Source: JAAYAY01 sp964429355 (lineage in GTDB: Bacteria; Planctomycetota; Planctomycetia; Pirellulales; Thermoguttaceae). From it: a DNA stretch of 12,815 bases. The stretch covers positions 1 to 12,815 of the forward strand of contig CAYSCH010000279.1 of NCBI GenBank assembly GCA_964429355.1, written 5' to 3'. The position numbers and the translations under genes were made by a program. Position 1 is the stretch's first letter, and each line of letters begins with the position of its first letter. This document shows positions 1-6,975 of this stretch, one piece after another. The notes under the pieces were generated by a model. The model was not told the DNA's origin. It saw only the letters and a program-made list of their open reading frames with translations, and did not search any database.

Positions 1-1125
1 GAGACCCAGCATGGTGCTGTTGACCATGTAGCTGCCGCTGTTGATCGTTTCCCCTTTTCGGATCGCCTTGAACAGGGCGACGTGTTCTTCATCGTACATG
101 TTGCACTTGGGACCATCGTACTTCCAGTTGGTCTCGCCCGTGATCTCGTACTTGAGGACATCGCAGCGTCCCTTGGTGCCGAGCACGACGTCGGTTGTCT
201 GGTTGAATACGTTTGCCTGGGCACGGCTGAAGCCGTAGACACGGACGCCGTTTTCGTACTCGTAGCAGATGGCGGTGTGGTCGAACTGATCGCCGAACTG
301 GGGGTCGACGCATTGGCTGCGCCCGCCGACGCCGAAGGCGGAAACGGGTGACGTGTCGCCCGTGACCCAACCGGCCTTGTCGAGGCTGTGAACCAGCGAT
401 TGGAGGATATCGTCGCCCGAGAGCCAGTTGAAGTGGTACCAGTTGCGCAACTGCCACTCCAATTCGGTCAGCCCTTCGGTCCGTGTCATCAGGCGATAGG
501 GGCTGCGCATGTAGGTTTCCTGGACAGCGACGACATCGCCGATGGCCCCATCCAGGAGACGTTTCATGGTCTCCTGCACGCCGGTATCGTAACGCCAGCA
601 GAGTCCCGAGAGGACGGAGACCCCTTTTTCTTTGGCGAGCTTGCACGACTCGGCCACGGACTTGAGCCCGGGCGCGTCGACTCCGTGGGGTTTCTCGACG
701 AATACATGCTTGCCCGCCTCGACGGCGGCCTTGAGGTATTCCGGATGGAAGCGGGAGGCCGTGGCGATGAGGAGAACGTCGATATCCGACTCGAGGACCT
801 TCTTGTAGCCGTCGAATCCGGCGAAGCAATGTTCGTCGTCGACTTGGGTCTGCTCGGGCTTGATCTCTTTGAGCTGTTTGCGGCCGCCCTGCACCTTGTC
901 GTCGAAGATATCGGCCATGGCAACCAGGTGAACCTGGGGGTCGGCATTCATGGCGTTGGCCGCCGCGCCGCAACCACGTCCTCCGCAGCCCACCAGGCCA
1001 ACACGCAGGATATCGTCGCCGGCCGCGTGGACCCATTGCGAGGCGGCCATCGTGCCCACCGTGGCAGCAACCGAGGCTTTGAGGAAATTGCGTCGTGAGG
1101 TGTGGAGGGAAGCGTGGCGGGTCAT
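1..1125 (-). CDS. Gfo/Idh/MocA family oxidoreductase, TAT-exported, 3' end cut by window edge
   Basis: This is probably an NAD(P)-dependent oxidoreductase acting on a sugar or cyclitol outside the cytoplasm; the substrate is unknown. The first 375 residues are present and open to the window edge. They begin with a twin-arginine signal (S-R-R-N-F-L-K, residues 10-16), a short hydrophobic stretch and a likely A-x-A-type cleavage site near residue 35. The Rossmann nucleotide-binding loop G-C-G-G-R-G is at 46-51. The family E-K-P motif is at 144-146, and a conserved histidine in L-V-H-S-L-D-K is at 246, in the C-terminal catalytic domain. The ATG at 1125 is chosen because the TAT motif follows directly and GGAG lies 8 nt upstream. 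Planctomycete members usually have about 420-450 residues, so perhaps 50-80 are missing. The family and export signal are secure; the reaction is inferred from the family only. Confidence 0.95.
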   Translation of the reverse strand, partial: MTRHASLHTSRRNFLKASVAATVGTMAASQWVHAAGDDILRVGLVGCGGRGCGAAANAMNADPQVHLVAMADIFDDKVQGGRKQLKEIKPEQTQVDDEHCFAGFDGYKKVLESDIDVLLIATASRFHPEYLKAAVEAGKHVFVEKPHGVDAPGLKSVAESCKLAKEKGVSVLSGLCWRYDTGVQETMKRLLDGAIGDVVAVQETYMRSPYRLMTRTEGLTELEWQLRNWYHFNWLSGDDILQSLVHSLDKAGWVTGDTSPVSAFGVGGRSQCVDPQFGDQFDHTAICYEYENGVRVYGFSRAQANVFNQTTDVVLGTKGRCDVLKYEITGETNWKYDGPKCNMYDEEHVALFKAIRKGETINSGSYMVNSTMLGL

Positions 1126-1294
1126 GGCGGGGTCTCCGGTAGGTAGGTCTATCCTGAAATCACCAAACGGGCGGGGATCATCTGACTGCGATCGTAAGGA
1201 CTCCATCATCCGAAAGCAAGTCTTTGGAGCCGTCAGCCCGGCAGCAGAAGTGCCGATTGTGCCCCTTCGTACCACGGGCGACTCACCGCGATTG

Positions 1295-2584
1295 TCAGCA
1301 TCCATCGGGCAGGATCTCGTCTTCCGGAGATTCCTGCATCGCGCCCGCGACAAGCGGAAACTCGACCGTACCGGTGGTCCCCGAGCCGATCGCCGAGTCG
1401 ATCCGGGCGGTACCACCGAAAAGGCGCGCCCGCTCGCGAAGGCCTTCCAGACCGAAGCAACTTGGACCGACGTCGGCCGGATTGAACCCGACACCCCAGT
1501 CGCGGACCTCAACTTGAAGGTGCCCGTCGGCTTGCGTCATGCGGAGCTGGATCCTTGGGCTGCGACTGTGCCTTTCCGCGTTGTTGAGCCCCTCCTGGAC
1601 CACCCGAAAGACAGCCGTTTCGAGGGGCGGAGCCAGCCGGTCAAAGGAAACCTGTTCCTGATAGAGAATTTCCGGGCCCCCCGGCTTCTGCCGCTCGCAC
1701 AAAAGGTGCTCGATGGCCGCCCTGAGTCCGTGCTCGTCGAGAATCAGCGGGCGCTGGCCGCTGATCAAACGCCGGGCTTCCTCGACGCTGCGTTCGATGA
1801 GATGGACGGCCTTCTCGAAACGATCTCGCATGTGGGGATGAATATGCCGGCTCGGCATATCAAGGAGCATCCGGGCCCCCACGAGAGACTGAACGAAGCC
1901 GTCGTGGATCTCGTAGGCCACGAGTTGCCGGTCGTGCTCGTGCATTTCCAGCAGACGCCGCAAATGACGCTGCTCCTTTTCGATGGCCGCTTCGGCCTTC
2001 GAGCGTTCCGTCAGATCGTGAATGACACACAGCGCAAGCTTCCGGTCGAGGAACTCGAACAACGAGACTCGCAACTCGACCGGGATCGCGGAACTGTCTT
2101 TATGAAGGTTGACGGCCCTCACTCGAGCAGTGCCTCCCGCGAGGATCTGCTCAGTCACCGCCTGGCAAAGATGGCGGTCTTTGGGATGGATCAGTTCAAT
2201 CACGGCCAGACCGTTCAGTTCGTCTGCCGAGTAGCCGTAGATCTCGCAGGCGGCTCGATTTGCCTCGCAGATTACACCATGCTGATCGACAAGAAGCAGC
2301 CCGTCCGCCGCCGTGTCGAAGATGCGATGGTACAGCTCCTTGCCGACTCCTCCGCCAGGCGGAGATTCGGGGCTTCGAGCTTTGAGGTCGATTCGTCTCG
2401 TGTTTGCCGGCAATCGTCCATGGGACAACAGACCTGGGTCGTGGCCACTGGAAAGGCGCTTAGTATAGGGTCGCCGAACAGAGGAAGTCCACCAATTGGA
2501 CGCGCGAGAAAAGAAAACAGTGCCAATCATGTGGATTTCCCCAAGGTATTCCCGCTGGAACCGCAGAGCCGATGAGGTTGACAT
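1295..2584 (-). CDS. PAS-domain sensor histidine kinase (HisKA_3/NarL type), cytoplasmic
   Basis: This is a sensor kinase that would autophosphorylate on histidine and pass the phosphate to a response regulator. Residues 82-190 form a PAS domain (R-I-F-D-T-A-A-D-G-L near 87-96, ending H-D-L-T-E-R at 189-194). A helical dimerisation segment follows, with the phospho-acceptor in Y-E-I-H-D-G-F (H227), typical of the HisKA_3 family. The HATPase domain has an N-box (E-G-L-N-N-A-E-R-H, 331-339), a G1 box (D-W-G-V-G-F, 362-367) and a G2 region (G-L-E-G-L-R-E-R, 378-385). No membrane segment is visible, so it should sense an internal signal. No response regulator is adjacent, making it an orphan here. 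The first 80 residues match nothing I know. The true start may be later: ATG at 2530, or TTG at 2428 or 2413, downstream of a promoter-like element. Family confidence is high and start confidence low. Confidence 0.9.
   Translation of the reverse strand: MSTSSALRFQREYLGEIHMIGTVFFSRASNWWTSSVRRPYTKRLSSGHDPGLLSHGRLPANTRRIDLKARSPESPPGGGVGKELYHRIFDTAADGLLLVDQHGVICEANRAACEIYGYSADELNGLAVIELIHPKDRHLCQAVTEQILAGGTARVRAVNLHKDSSAIPVELRVSLFEFLDRKLALCVIHDLTERSKAEAAIEKEQRHLRRLLEMHEHDRQLVAYEIHDGFVQSLVGARMLLDMPSRHIHPHMRDRFEKAVHLIERSVEEARRLISGQRPLILDEHGLRAAIEHLLCERQKPGGPEILYQEQVSFDRLAPPLETAVFRVVQEGLNNAERHSRSPRIQLRMTQADGHLQVEVRDWGVGFNPADVGPSCFGLEGLRERARLFGGTARIDSAIGSGTTGTVEFPLVAGAMQESPEDEILPDGC
2462..2491 (-). 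promoter_or_regulatory. Promoter-like element inside the 5' part of the kinase reading frame
   Basis: On the minus strand, TGGACT (2486-2491, 4/6 match to the -35 consensus) is followed after 18 nt by TATACT (2462-2467, 5/6 match to the -10 consensus). If used, transcription would begin near 2455, inside the longest kinase reading frame. The kinase would then start at an internal TTG. This is a consensus match only, in a GC-rich background where such matches are uncommon but not decisive. Confidence 0.25.
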
Positions 2585-2752
2585 CGACCCCCATACCAGT
2601 TATTCATCGCCCACGCAAGTCTACAGATTGTCGTGACCGCCCTTTTCTCGTGGGGGGGTGGAGAGTTTCTGCCTGAATCGCACCGCCCGGTCCCGGCTGT
2701 GCCCTGCCGGCCGATATGGCGGAGGGGAGCCAGCAGAAAAAAACGCGTGGTC

Positions 2753-2771
2753 GATTCAGATCTCTGAAATC
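2753..2771. repeat. Short inverted repeat in the divergent intergenic region
   Basis: GATTCAGA (2753-2760) and TCTGAAATC (2763-2771) are reverse complements apart from one extra base, separated by 2 nt. It lies between the divergent kinase and J-like/GYF_2 genes. A regulator-binding site is possible, but nothing else supports that. Confidence 0.3.
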
Positions 2772-2796
2772 GTCTCGTATTTCGTTACCTGCTGAC

Positions 2797-2825
2797 TTGC
2801 AGTCCAAAGGTCAAGCTGCTATTTT
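2797..2825 (+). promoter_or_regulatory. Weak promoter-like element upstream of the J-like/GYF_2 gene
   Basis: TTGCAG (2797-2802) and TATTTT (2820-2825) are separated by 17 nt. The expected transcription start falls in the following run of G residues, so the 16-bp tandem repeat at 2829-2860 would be in the 5' leader. The hexamers are imperfect (3/6 and 4/6), so this is tentative. Confidence 0.25.
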
Positions 2826-2828
2826 TGG

Positions 2829-2860
2829 GGGGGTGACGTGTTCTGGGGGTGATGTGTTCT
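2829..2860 (+). repeat. Adjacent 16-bp tandem duplication just before a start codon
   Basis: The unit GGGGGTGAcGTGTTCT (2829-2844) is followed without a gap by GGGGGTGAtGTGTTCT (2845-2860), 15/16 identical. It ends 16 nt before the ATG at 2877. A run of seven G residues (2827-2833) and one of five (2845-2849) make the leader strongly G-rich. This is directly visible in the sequence; any regulatory effect is unknown. Confidence 0.9.
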
Positions 2861-2876
2861 GGCGAAATGGTGGCGA

Positions 2877-3677
2877 ATGGGCTGTCCGGGTTTTGATCCG
2901 TATTACCAGTGGCTGGGGATTCAACCCGCGGAACAACCGGTAGATTTCTATCGGCTTCTGGGGATCGTCCGGTTCGAGGAGAATGCAGACGTCATCGCAC
3001 GGGCGGCGGATCGGCAGATGGGGTACGTGCGCCAGTTTCAGGCGAAGTATCCTGCTGAGGTTTCGCAGCTCTTGAGTGTACTCTCCCTCGCACGCATTAC
3101 TCTCTCCGACCGCGAGAAGAAGTATTTCTACGACCATTCTTTGCAGAACGGACAGGCCCGAGCACGCTCGGATGAGTCATCCACCAGAAACCAGACGGCC
3201 AAAGGGGGCTGGTATGTTCAGTTGTTCGGGATCCCTCAGGGACCGATCACGATGGACGAACTGCAGGCCCGCATCAAGGCCGGGAGTGTGCGCAAGGACA
3301 CGCTCGTCCGCCAAGGCGAGACTGGCGGGTGGATGTTGGCGAAGGAAGTGCATGGGTTGTTTGACCTTCCGACTGCTTCACCGCCGGCGCCGGGATCGGG
3401 TGAACCAAGATTCGCACGGCTGGAACCCCTCGGCCAGGGACCGGAGCTGCTGTCGGGGCCCTTGCCCGAACCCGAGGACCGCACACCCGGTCCCCATGTC
3501 TGGGTCTGCCCCAATTGTCGCTGGCTCGTCCCCAAAAGAAAACATCACTGTCCTCGCTGTGGCTACATTACGAGAGTCATTCAGGGCAGGTCCACGGAGG
3601 AGTGCCAGGCATGGTTTCTGGTGCTTGTCATTGTCGCATTCGTGACGTTGGTCCTTGCCGGCGTGATCATCCAGTAG
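2877..3677 (+). CDS. Planctomycete J-like domain / GYF_2 / zinc-ribbon protein with C-terminal membrane anchor
   Basis: The function is unknown; the build suggests a membrane-tethered adaptor. Residues 9-86 match the module (Y-Y-Q-W-L-G-I, then F-Y-R-L-L-G-I, then A-A-D-R-Q-M) that I know from the N-termini of planctomycete kinases and multidomain proteins; it resembles a degenerate J domain. Residues 111-162 are a GYF_2 domain (G-W-Y-V-Q at 111-115, G-P-I-T-M-D-E-L at 122-129, W-M-L-A at 152-155), a likely peptide-binding fold. After a proline-rich linker comes a four-cysteine zinc ribbon (C211, C214, C225, C228). A single hydrophobic helix at 246-265 ends the protein, so the rest probably faces the cytoplasm. 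An in-frame stop at 2850-2852 rules out starts further upstream, leaving the ATG at 2877; no strong ribosome-binding site is seen. The deacylase gene follows after 40 nt and may be co-transcribed. Confidence 0.85.
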   Translation: MGCPGFDPYYQWLGIQPAEQPVDFYRLLGIVRFEENADVIARAADRQMGYVRQFQAKYPAEVSQLLSVLSLARITLSDREKKYFYDHSLQNGQARARSDESSTRNQTAKGGWYVQLFGIPQGPITMDELQARIKAGSVRKDTLVRQGETGGWMLAKEVHGLFDLPTASPPAPGSGEPRFARLEPLGQGPELLSGPLPEPEDRTPGPHVWVCPNCRWLVPKRKHHCPRCGYITRVIQGRSTEECQAWFLVLVIVAFVTLVLAGVIIQ

Positions 3678-3717
3678 TGTCCCCCCGATCAGAAACGCCA
3701 AGACGAGGCGGACGACG

Positions 3718-4209
3718 ATGAGCAAGTCGAAAGAAAAGCACCCAATCACCAACGCCATCCGAGCCCTGAGACAAGCGGGCGTTGCCTTTGAAATAATTCC
3801 CTACAAGTACCAGGAACACGGCGGAACGCGGCACTCGGCTGAGCAATTGGGGGTGGATGAGCACTCGATGATCAAGACCCTGATCATGGAAAACGAAACC
3901 GGGGAGCCGATGATTGTGCTGATGCACGGGGATCGGGAGGTCTCGACGAAGAACCTCGCCCGTCACCTCGGCACCAAGTCGGTGCGTCCCTGCGATCCGG
4001 AGACTGCGAACAAGCACTCGGGCTATTTCGTCGGCGGCACGAGCCCCCTCGGTACGCGGCGGAAGATGCCGGTGTATGCGGAAGCGAGCATCTTCGAACT
4101 CGCCCAGATCCACATCAACGCCGGCCATCGGGGGCTGATGCTGCGGTTGAACCCGAAGGACCTGCACAAGGCCCTGGAAATCACCCTGGTTGACGTGGCG
4201 ATCCAGTGA
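3718..4209 (+). CDS. ybaK: YbaK/EbsC family Cys-tRNA(Pro) deacylase
   Basis: Members of this family hydrolyse Cys-tRNA(Pro) made by mistake by prolyl-tRNA synthetase, protecting translation accuracy in the cytoplasm. At 163 residues it has the usual length of free-standing YbaK. Visible motifs are the conserved lysine in I-K-T-L (K53), H-G-D-R-E-V-S-T-K (70-78), the G-G-T-S-P-L-G loop (106-112) and H-R-G-L (137-140). All lie in the order expected of the fold. The ATG at 3718 has GAGG at 3705-3708, 9 nt upstream, a good ribosome-binding site. It lies 40 nt after the J-like/GYF_2 gene, but I see no functional link. Substrate preference within the family (Cys versus related deacylases such as ProXp-ala) is judged from overall YbaK resemblance, not tested. 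Confidence 0.92.
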   Translation: MSKSKEKHPITNAIRALRQAGVAFEIIPYKYQEHGGTRHSAEQLGVDEHSMIKTLIMENETGEPMIVLMHGDREVSTKNLARHLGTKSVRPCDPETANKHSGYFVGGTSPLGTRRKMPVYAEASIFELAQIHINAGHRGLMLRLNPKDLHKALEITLVDVAIQ

Positions 4210-4261
4210 GCGATAACACGTGCGGAGTGAATCGGCAACCGGTTCCTGAGAGGAAGTCACG

Positions 4262-4399
4262 ATGGCACGGGCTCTTTCGATCGACAACGCCAGCGGCGTG
4301 GGCGTTCAGATCGCGGCGACCGACGTGACGGGCGACGGCAAGCCGGACGTGCTGACCGCCTCCAAGCTCGGCACCTTCGTGTTCGTCAATGGTCGATGA
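4262..4399 (+). pseudogene. C-terminal remnant of an FG-GAP/VCBS repeat protein (45 codons)
   Basis: The 45 residues look like the last beta-propeller repeat of the secreted FG-GAP/VCBS proteins common in planctomycetes. They run D-N-A-S-G-V-G-V-Q (8-16), then a calcium-loop motif D-V-T-G-D-G-K-P-D (21-29), then G-T-F-V-F-V-N-G (37-44). Full proteins have several hundred residues. Here an in-frame TGA at 4247-4249 and the end of ybaK at 4209 leave no room for the rest. Third codon positions are mostly G or C, so the segment was under coding selection. GAGGAAG (4250-4256) stands before the ATG and would serve as a ribosome-binding site, so a tiny expressed peptide cannot be excluded. A deletion remnant is the simpler reading. 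Confidence 0.6.
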
Positions 4400-4499
4400 C
4401 CCGCCATTCGGCTCCCGGCCGCCCGTGTTACCCACGACGCACCTTGCCGGGCAGTCTTAGGGCCGCCAACAAAACCTTCGATGGTGCATATCCAGGTCC

Positions 4500-5390
4500 T
4501 TAACCCATCCCCCGACCTCGCATCCACTGGAGATACGCCGCGGCATACTCGTCCAGATTTCTCAGCTCCCCTCCTCCGCGGATCGGCGAACACATTTCAT
4601 AGTTGGCGATCCCATCGAATCCCCCGTCCTTGAGCCCCTGAAAAAACGCCGCATAGTCGATGAACCCCTCGCCGAATCGCACGGCCCGGACCATGTCGGG
4701 CCCGGCCAGCTCGTAATTGACCAGTGCCGGATGGTAGCGGAACCGGGGGAGTCGGATGTAGTCGGCGTTGGTGGTAATGGCCGTGTGGGGCGCCATTCGC
4801 AGGGCCGCCTGGTAGAGATCCTCGCCGCGCAGTGCCGGCGACCAGGCGTCGAAGCCCAGCTTGCAGTTGGGCCGGTCGATGTCGCCGAGGAGTTCCAGCA
4901 GCGTCTCGCTGTGCGTGCCGATATCATGATGGTTTTGCAAGGCCAACGTCACTCCATGCGCTGCGGCCCGATCGCAGGCCTCACGCAGGCCGGCTACGAC
5001 GCGGGCCCACACCGCATAGGGAGCCTGGCCATCGACCTCGTAGGCCGAGAATACTCGCACAACGGAGGCTCCCAGTTGACGAGCGATCGCCGAAAGCGAC
5101 TCGATGTAGGCGACTTGCATCTCCAGGTACGGCACCTCGGCCGCCCCGGTTCCAGCAAAATCGGTGTAGCCCGCCACCACCCCGCAGCCGATCCCGTGCT
5201 CCTCAAGCGCTTCTCGCACCGCAGCGAGCGTCTCGGGACCTGCATCCAGCGGACTCAAGTGGGGCCGTTTGCCCATGAGCATCACCGACTCGTATCCCAG
5301 CTCAGCCGCCTTGGCGATGAAACCGCAGAGGTCCAGCTTGTGTTGCCCCCACAGACCCGCATAGCTCACCGAAAAAAGACCCAGCCGCAT
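4500..5390 (-). CDS. Sugar phosphate isomerase/epimerase-like TIM-barrel protein
   Basis: This is a xylose-isomerase-like TIM barrel (AP_endonuc_2 superfamily), 296 residues, the usual length. Such proteins isomerise or epimerise sugars or inositol derivatives with a divalent metal; the substrate here is unknown. Visible signs are the N-terminal strand M-R-L-G-L-F-S-V-S, L-G-Y-E-S-V at 31-36, Q-N-H-H-D-I-G at 152-158, G-F-D-A-W-S-P at 179-185 (D181 a likely metal ligand), H202, and N-Y-E-M near the end (E265 a likely metal ligand). The strand-4 position that is usually E-N-H reads Q-N-H. No signal peptide is seen, so it is cytoplasmic. The ATG at 5390 has GGAGG (5399-5403 on the minus strand) 8 nt upstream. 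It is monocistronic by spacing. Planctomycetes often use such proteins alongside Gfo/Idh/MocA enzymes; a link to the oxidoreductase at the left edge is only a guess. Confidence 0.9.
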   Translation of the reverse strand: MRLGLFSVSYAGLWGQHKLDLCGFIAKAAELGYESVMLMGKRPHLSPLDAGPETLAAVREALEEHGIGCGVVAGYTDFAGTGAAEVPYLEMQVAYIESLSAIARQLGASVVRVFSAYEVDGQAPYAVWARVVAGLREACDRAAAHGVTLALQNHHDIGTHSETLLELLGDIDRPNCKLGFDAWSPALRGEDLYQAALRMAPHTAITTNADYIRLPRFRYHPALVNYELAGPDMVRAVRFGEGFIDYAAFFQGLKDGGFDGIANYEMCSPIRGGGELRNLDEYAAAYLQWMRGRGMG

Positions 5391-5453
5391 CGGCGCTCCC
5401 TCCTCCCGCTCTTGATCTGGAACCGTTCACGGCCTCCGGCCGGGACCGTTGTT

Positions 5454-5478
5454 GATCTTACTCGTATTCCTGATCTTA
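5454..5478. repeat. Imperfect 18-nt direct repeat (GATCTTA words)
   Basis: GATCTTA occurs at 5454-5460 and 5472-5478, each preceded by T and followed by C- and T-rich sequence. It is short and degenerate. It resembles low-complexity AAGATTAAGAT-type arrays that I recall from planctomycete intergenic regions, but only two units are present here. Confidence 0.45.
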
Positions 5479-5637
5479 ATCCTCCTATCGAACCGCACGC
5501 AATGGATGTAGCGCTCCCGCCACGAACGAAAACGCCGCGGCGACGATCCTGTTGGGATAGAACTCCCTGGAACGGCCCGGCAATTTACCCCCGCGCCGCC
5601 CCCAATCCTCAGTACCAGCACCCGCCTGCCGACCCCG

Positions 5638-5669
5638 AATTTGGCAGAATCGGCCCTCCGTTGACCAAC
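5638..5669 (+). repeat. Dispersed intergenic repeat, copy A (32 bp)
   Basis: AATTTGGCAGAA (5638-5649), a 9-nt spacer, then CGTTGACCAAC (5659-5669). The same two blocks with the same spacing recur at 12782-12813; overall 26 of 32 bases match. Both copies lie in gene-free DNA and in the same orientation. Confidence 0.75.
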
Positions 5670-5796
5670 CCTCCGCGCCGATTCGCTCACCCCCGTTTCC
5701 CGTTTCCTCAAAGAGCGTCAGGCGACCAGCCGAGTAGCAGTCTGCCCCGTTCCGCGTCCACGACCTTCACCGCTGGACAACCACCTGCCAACTCGT

Positions 5797-6975
5797 TCAC
5801 GCGCGGCGGAGGGCGTCGACGACTTTCATGCTTGCGGCGCGGATGGCGGGGAGAACACCGCCGACGAAGCCCATGAGCAGGGCCAGGAGGGCGGCCGTGA
5901 TGAGGATTCCGGGGGTCACATAGAACTCGAAAGCCGTTTCGGAGAAAGTTGCCCAGTTCGTCATGCCGGTCTTCATGCCGTTGAAAACCAGCGAGACGGC
6001 GCAGCCGAGGATTGCGCCGAGGGTGGCCAGGGCCAGGGACTCGACCATGAAGGCCAGCCAGACCGACTCGGGGGTGAACCCCATGGCCAGGAGGCAGCCA
6101 ATCTCCCGTTTGCGCTGGCTGACGGCCGCGTACATGGTGTTCATGGCTCCGGCGATCGCACCGATCGACATGATCGTGGTCAGGATCCCGCCGAGGATCG
6201 TGATCAGGTCGGCCATGAGCTTGGCCTGCTTCTCGTAATAGGCCTTTTCGGTCATGGCCTGGATGGTGCGGAGGCGGAGGTCGGTTTCCGTCAGCGCGTT
6301 GAGTTCTTCGGCGGCCTGGCGAGCGCTGCCCGTGGCGCGGAACAGCACGGACTGGAAGATGGCGCCGCGGCGGAAAGAGGTTTGCAGGAGGTCGCCGTCC
6401 ATCCAGAGTTCGGATTCGAGCGAGCTGCCTCCCGCCTCGAACAAACCGACGATGCACCAGGCGTTGCGGCCGATGGTGATGGTCTGGCCCAGGCTCACAT
6501 CGCGGAGCCTGCGAGCCAGGCCCACACCGAGCACGGCCTCGTTGGAGCCGGGGGTGTGCCAGCGGCCCTGGATCAGGCGGACCTCCGAATGCACGGAGCG
6601 GGCTTGGGGCGGGCCGCCGCGGACGGTGATGTTGGTTTCGCCTCCGCCCTGTTTGGGCTGCGAAAGGATAATGACGCTTTCGAAAACGACGAGCTTGCGC
6701 CCGTCCTCCTCGGCGACCAGGGGCAGCTCGCTGATGATGCGGGCCGTTTCTCGCATCACCTGGCTCTGCAGCTCCGCGTCGGCGCCTTTGCGCAGGACGA
6801 TCACATTACGGGGGCTGCCGGAGGTCATCACGGCCTTTTGGAAACCGGCCGCCAGCGAAAGGAGTGTGACCAGAACGATCACGACCAGGGCGATACCTCC
6901 AACGGCCATGGCGGAGGAGCCCTTGCGCACCGCGATGCTTCGCAGACTGTACTGGAAGGGAACGGCCATGATCAC
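5797..6975 (-). CDS. ABC transporter permease 2 (MacB/FtsX-like), last gene of exporter operon
   Basis: This is an inner-membrane permease of the MacB/FtsX type, working with the ATPase and membrane-fusion protein upstream. Its 392 residues show one helix at about 22-43, a periplasmic domain at 45-250, and three helices at about 256-281, 304-330 and 354-377. The cytoplasmic coupling stretch Q-R-K-R-E-I-G-C-L-L-A-M-G-F (287-300) is the family hallmark, and the C-terminus V-L-P-A-I-R-A-A-S-M-K-V-V-D-A-L is typical. A GTG at 6975 overlaps the TGA of permease 1 by 4 nt, indicating translational coupling; an ATG at 6969 is an equally good start and gives 390 residues. It differs clearly in sequence from permease 1, so the pair probably forms a heterodimer rather than two MacB homodimers. 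The exported substrate is unknown. Confidence 0.92.
   Translation of the reverse strand: MIMAVPFQYSLRSIAVRKGSSAMAVGGIALVVIVLVTLLSLAAGFQKAVMTSGSPRNVIVLRKGADAELQSQVMRETARIISELPLVAEEDGRKLVVFESVIILSQPKQGGGETNITVRGGPPQARSVHSEVRLIQGRWHTPGSNEAVLGVGLARRLRDVSLGQTITIGRNAWCIVGLFEAGGSSLESELWMDGDLLQTSFRRGAIFQSVLFRATGSARQAAEELNALTETDLRLRTIQAMTEKAYYEKQAKLMADLITILGGILTTIMSIGAIAGAMNTMYAAVSQRKREIGCLLAMGFTPESVWLAFMVESLALATLGAILGCAVSLVFNGMKTGMTNWATFSETAFEFYVTPGILITAALLALLMGFVGGVLPAIRAASMKVVDALRRA

Larger units (their letters stand above)
5391..5796. other. Gene-free gap of about 400 bp with repeats
   Basis: No reading frame here looks like a protein. The gap lies 5' of the TIM-barrel gene and 3' of the last exporter permease, and no clear terminator for the exporter operon is seen. 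It contains a small hairpin CGGCC-TCC-GGCCG (5430-5442), a pair of GATCTTA words 18 nt apart (5454-5460 and 5472-5478) in a relatively AT-rich patch, and one copy of a 32-bp motif shared with the right end of the window (5638-5669). Confidence 0.6.

Noticed and set aside
89..1036. Minus-strand frame of 315 codons within the oxidoreductase gene
   Set aside because: It is Arg/Pro-rich and in another frame from the oxidoreductase, which has TAT, Rossmann and E-K-P motifs.
950..2575. Long plus-strand reading frame (541 codons) opposite the histidine kinase
   Set aside because: It is antisense to a gene with complete PAS, H-box, N-box and G-box motifs; its own translation shows no domain. High GC content keeps opposite frames open.
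2604..2807. 67-codon minus-strand frame in the divergent intergenic region
   Set aside because: No domain, no ribosome-binding site, and it covers the probable promoter region of the J-like/GYF_2 gene.
4400..4499. Rho-independent terminator between the FG-GAP remnant and the TIM-barrel gene
   Set aside because: These two face each other, so a terminator was expected, but no GC-rich hairpin followed by a T-run is visible here or after the other operons.
5754..5828. 16-bp near-repeat (14/16) of the permease 2 C-terminal codons (5813-5828) found again at 5754-5769
   Set aside because: It suggested a partial gene duplication, but flanking sequence does not match and no further permease codons follow; probably chance.
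4731..5876. Plus-strand frame of 381 codons across the TIM-barrel gene and the following gap
   Set aside because: It is antisense to a recognisable TIM barrel, and its C-terminal part runs through repeat-like intergenic DNA with Pro/Arg-rich low-complexity translation.
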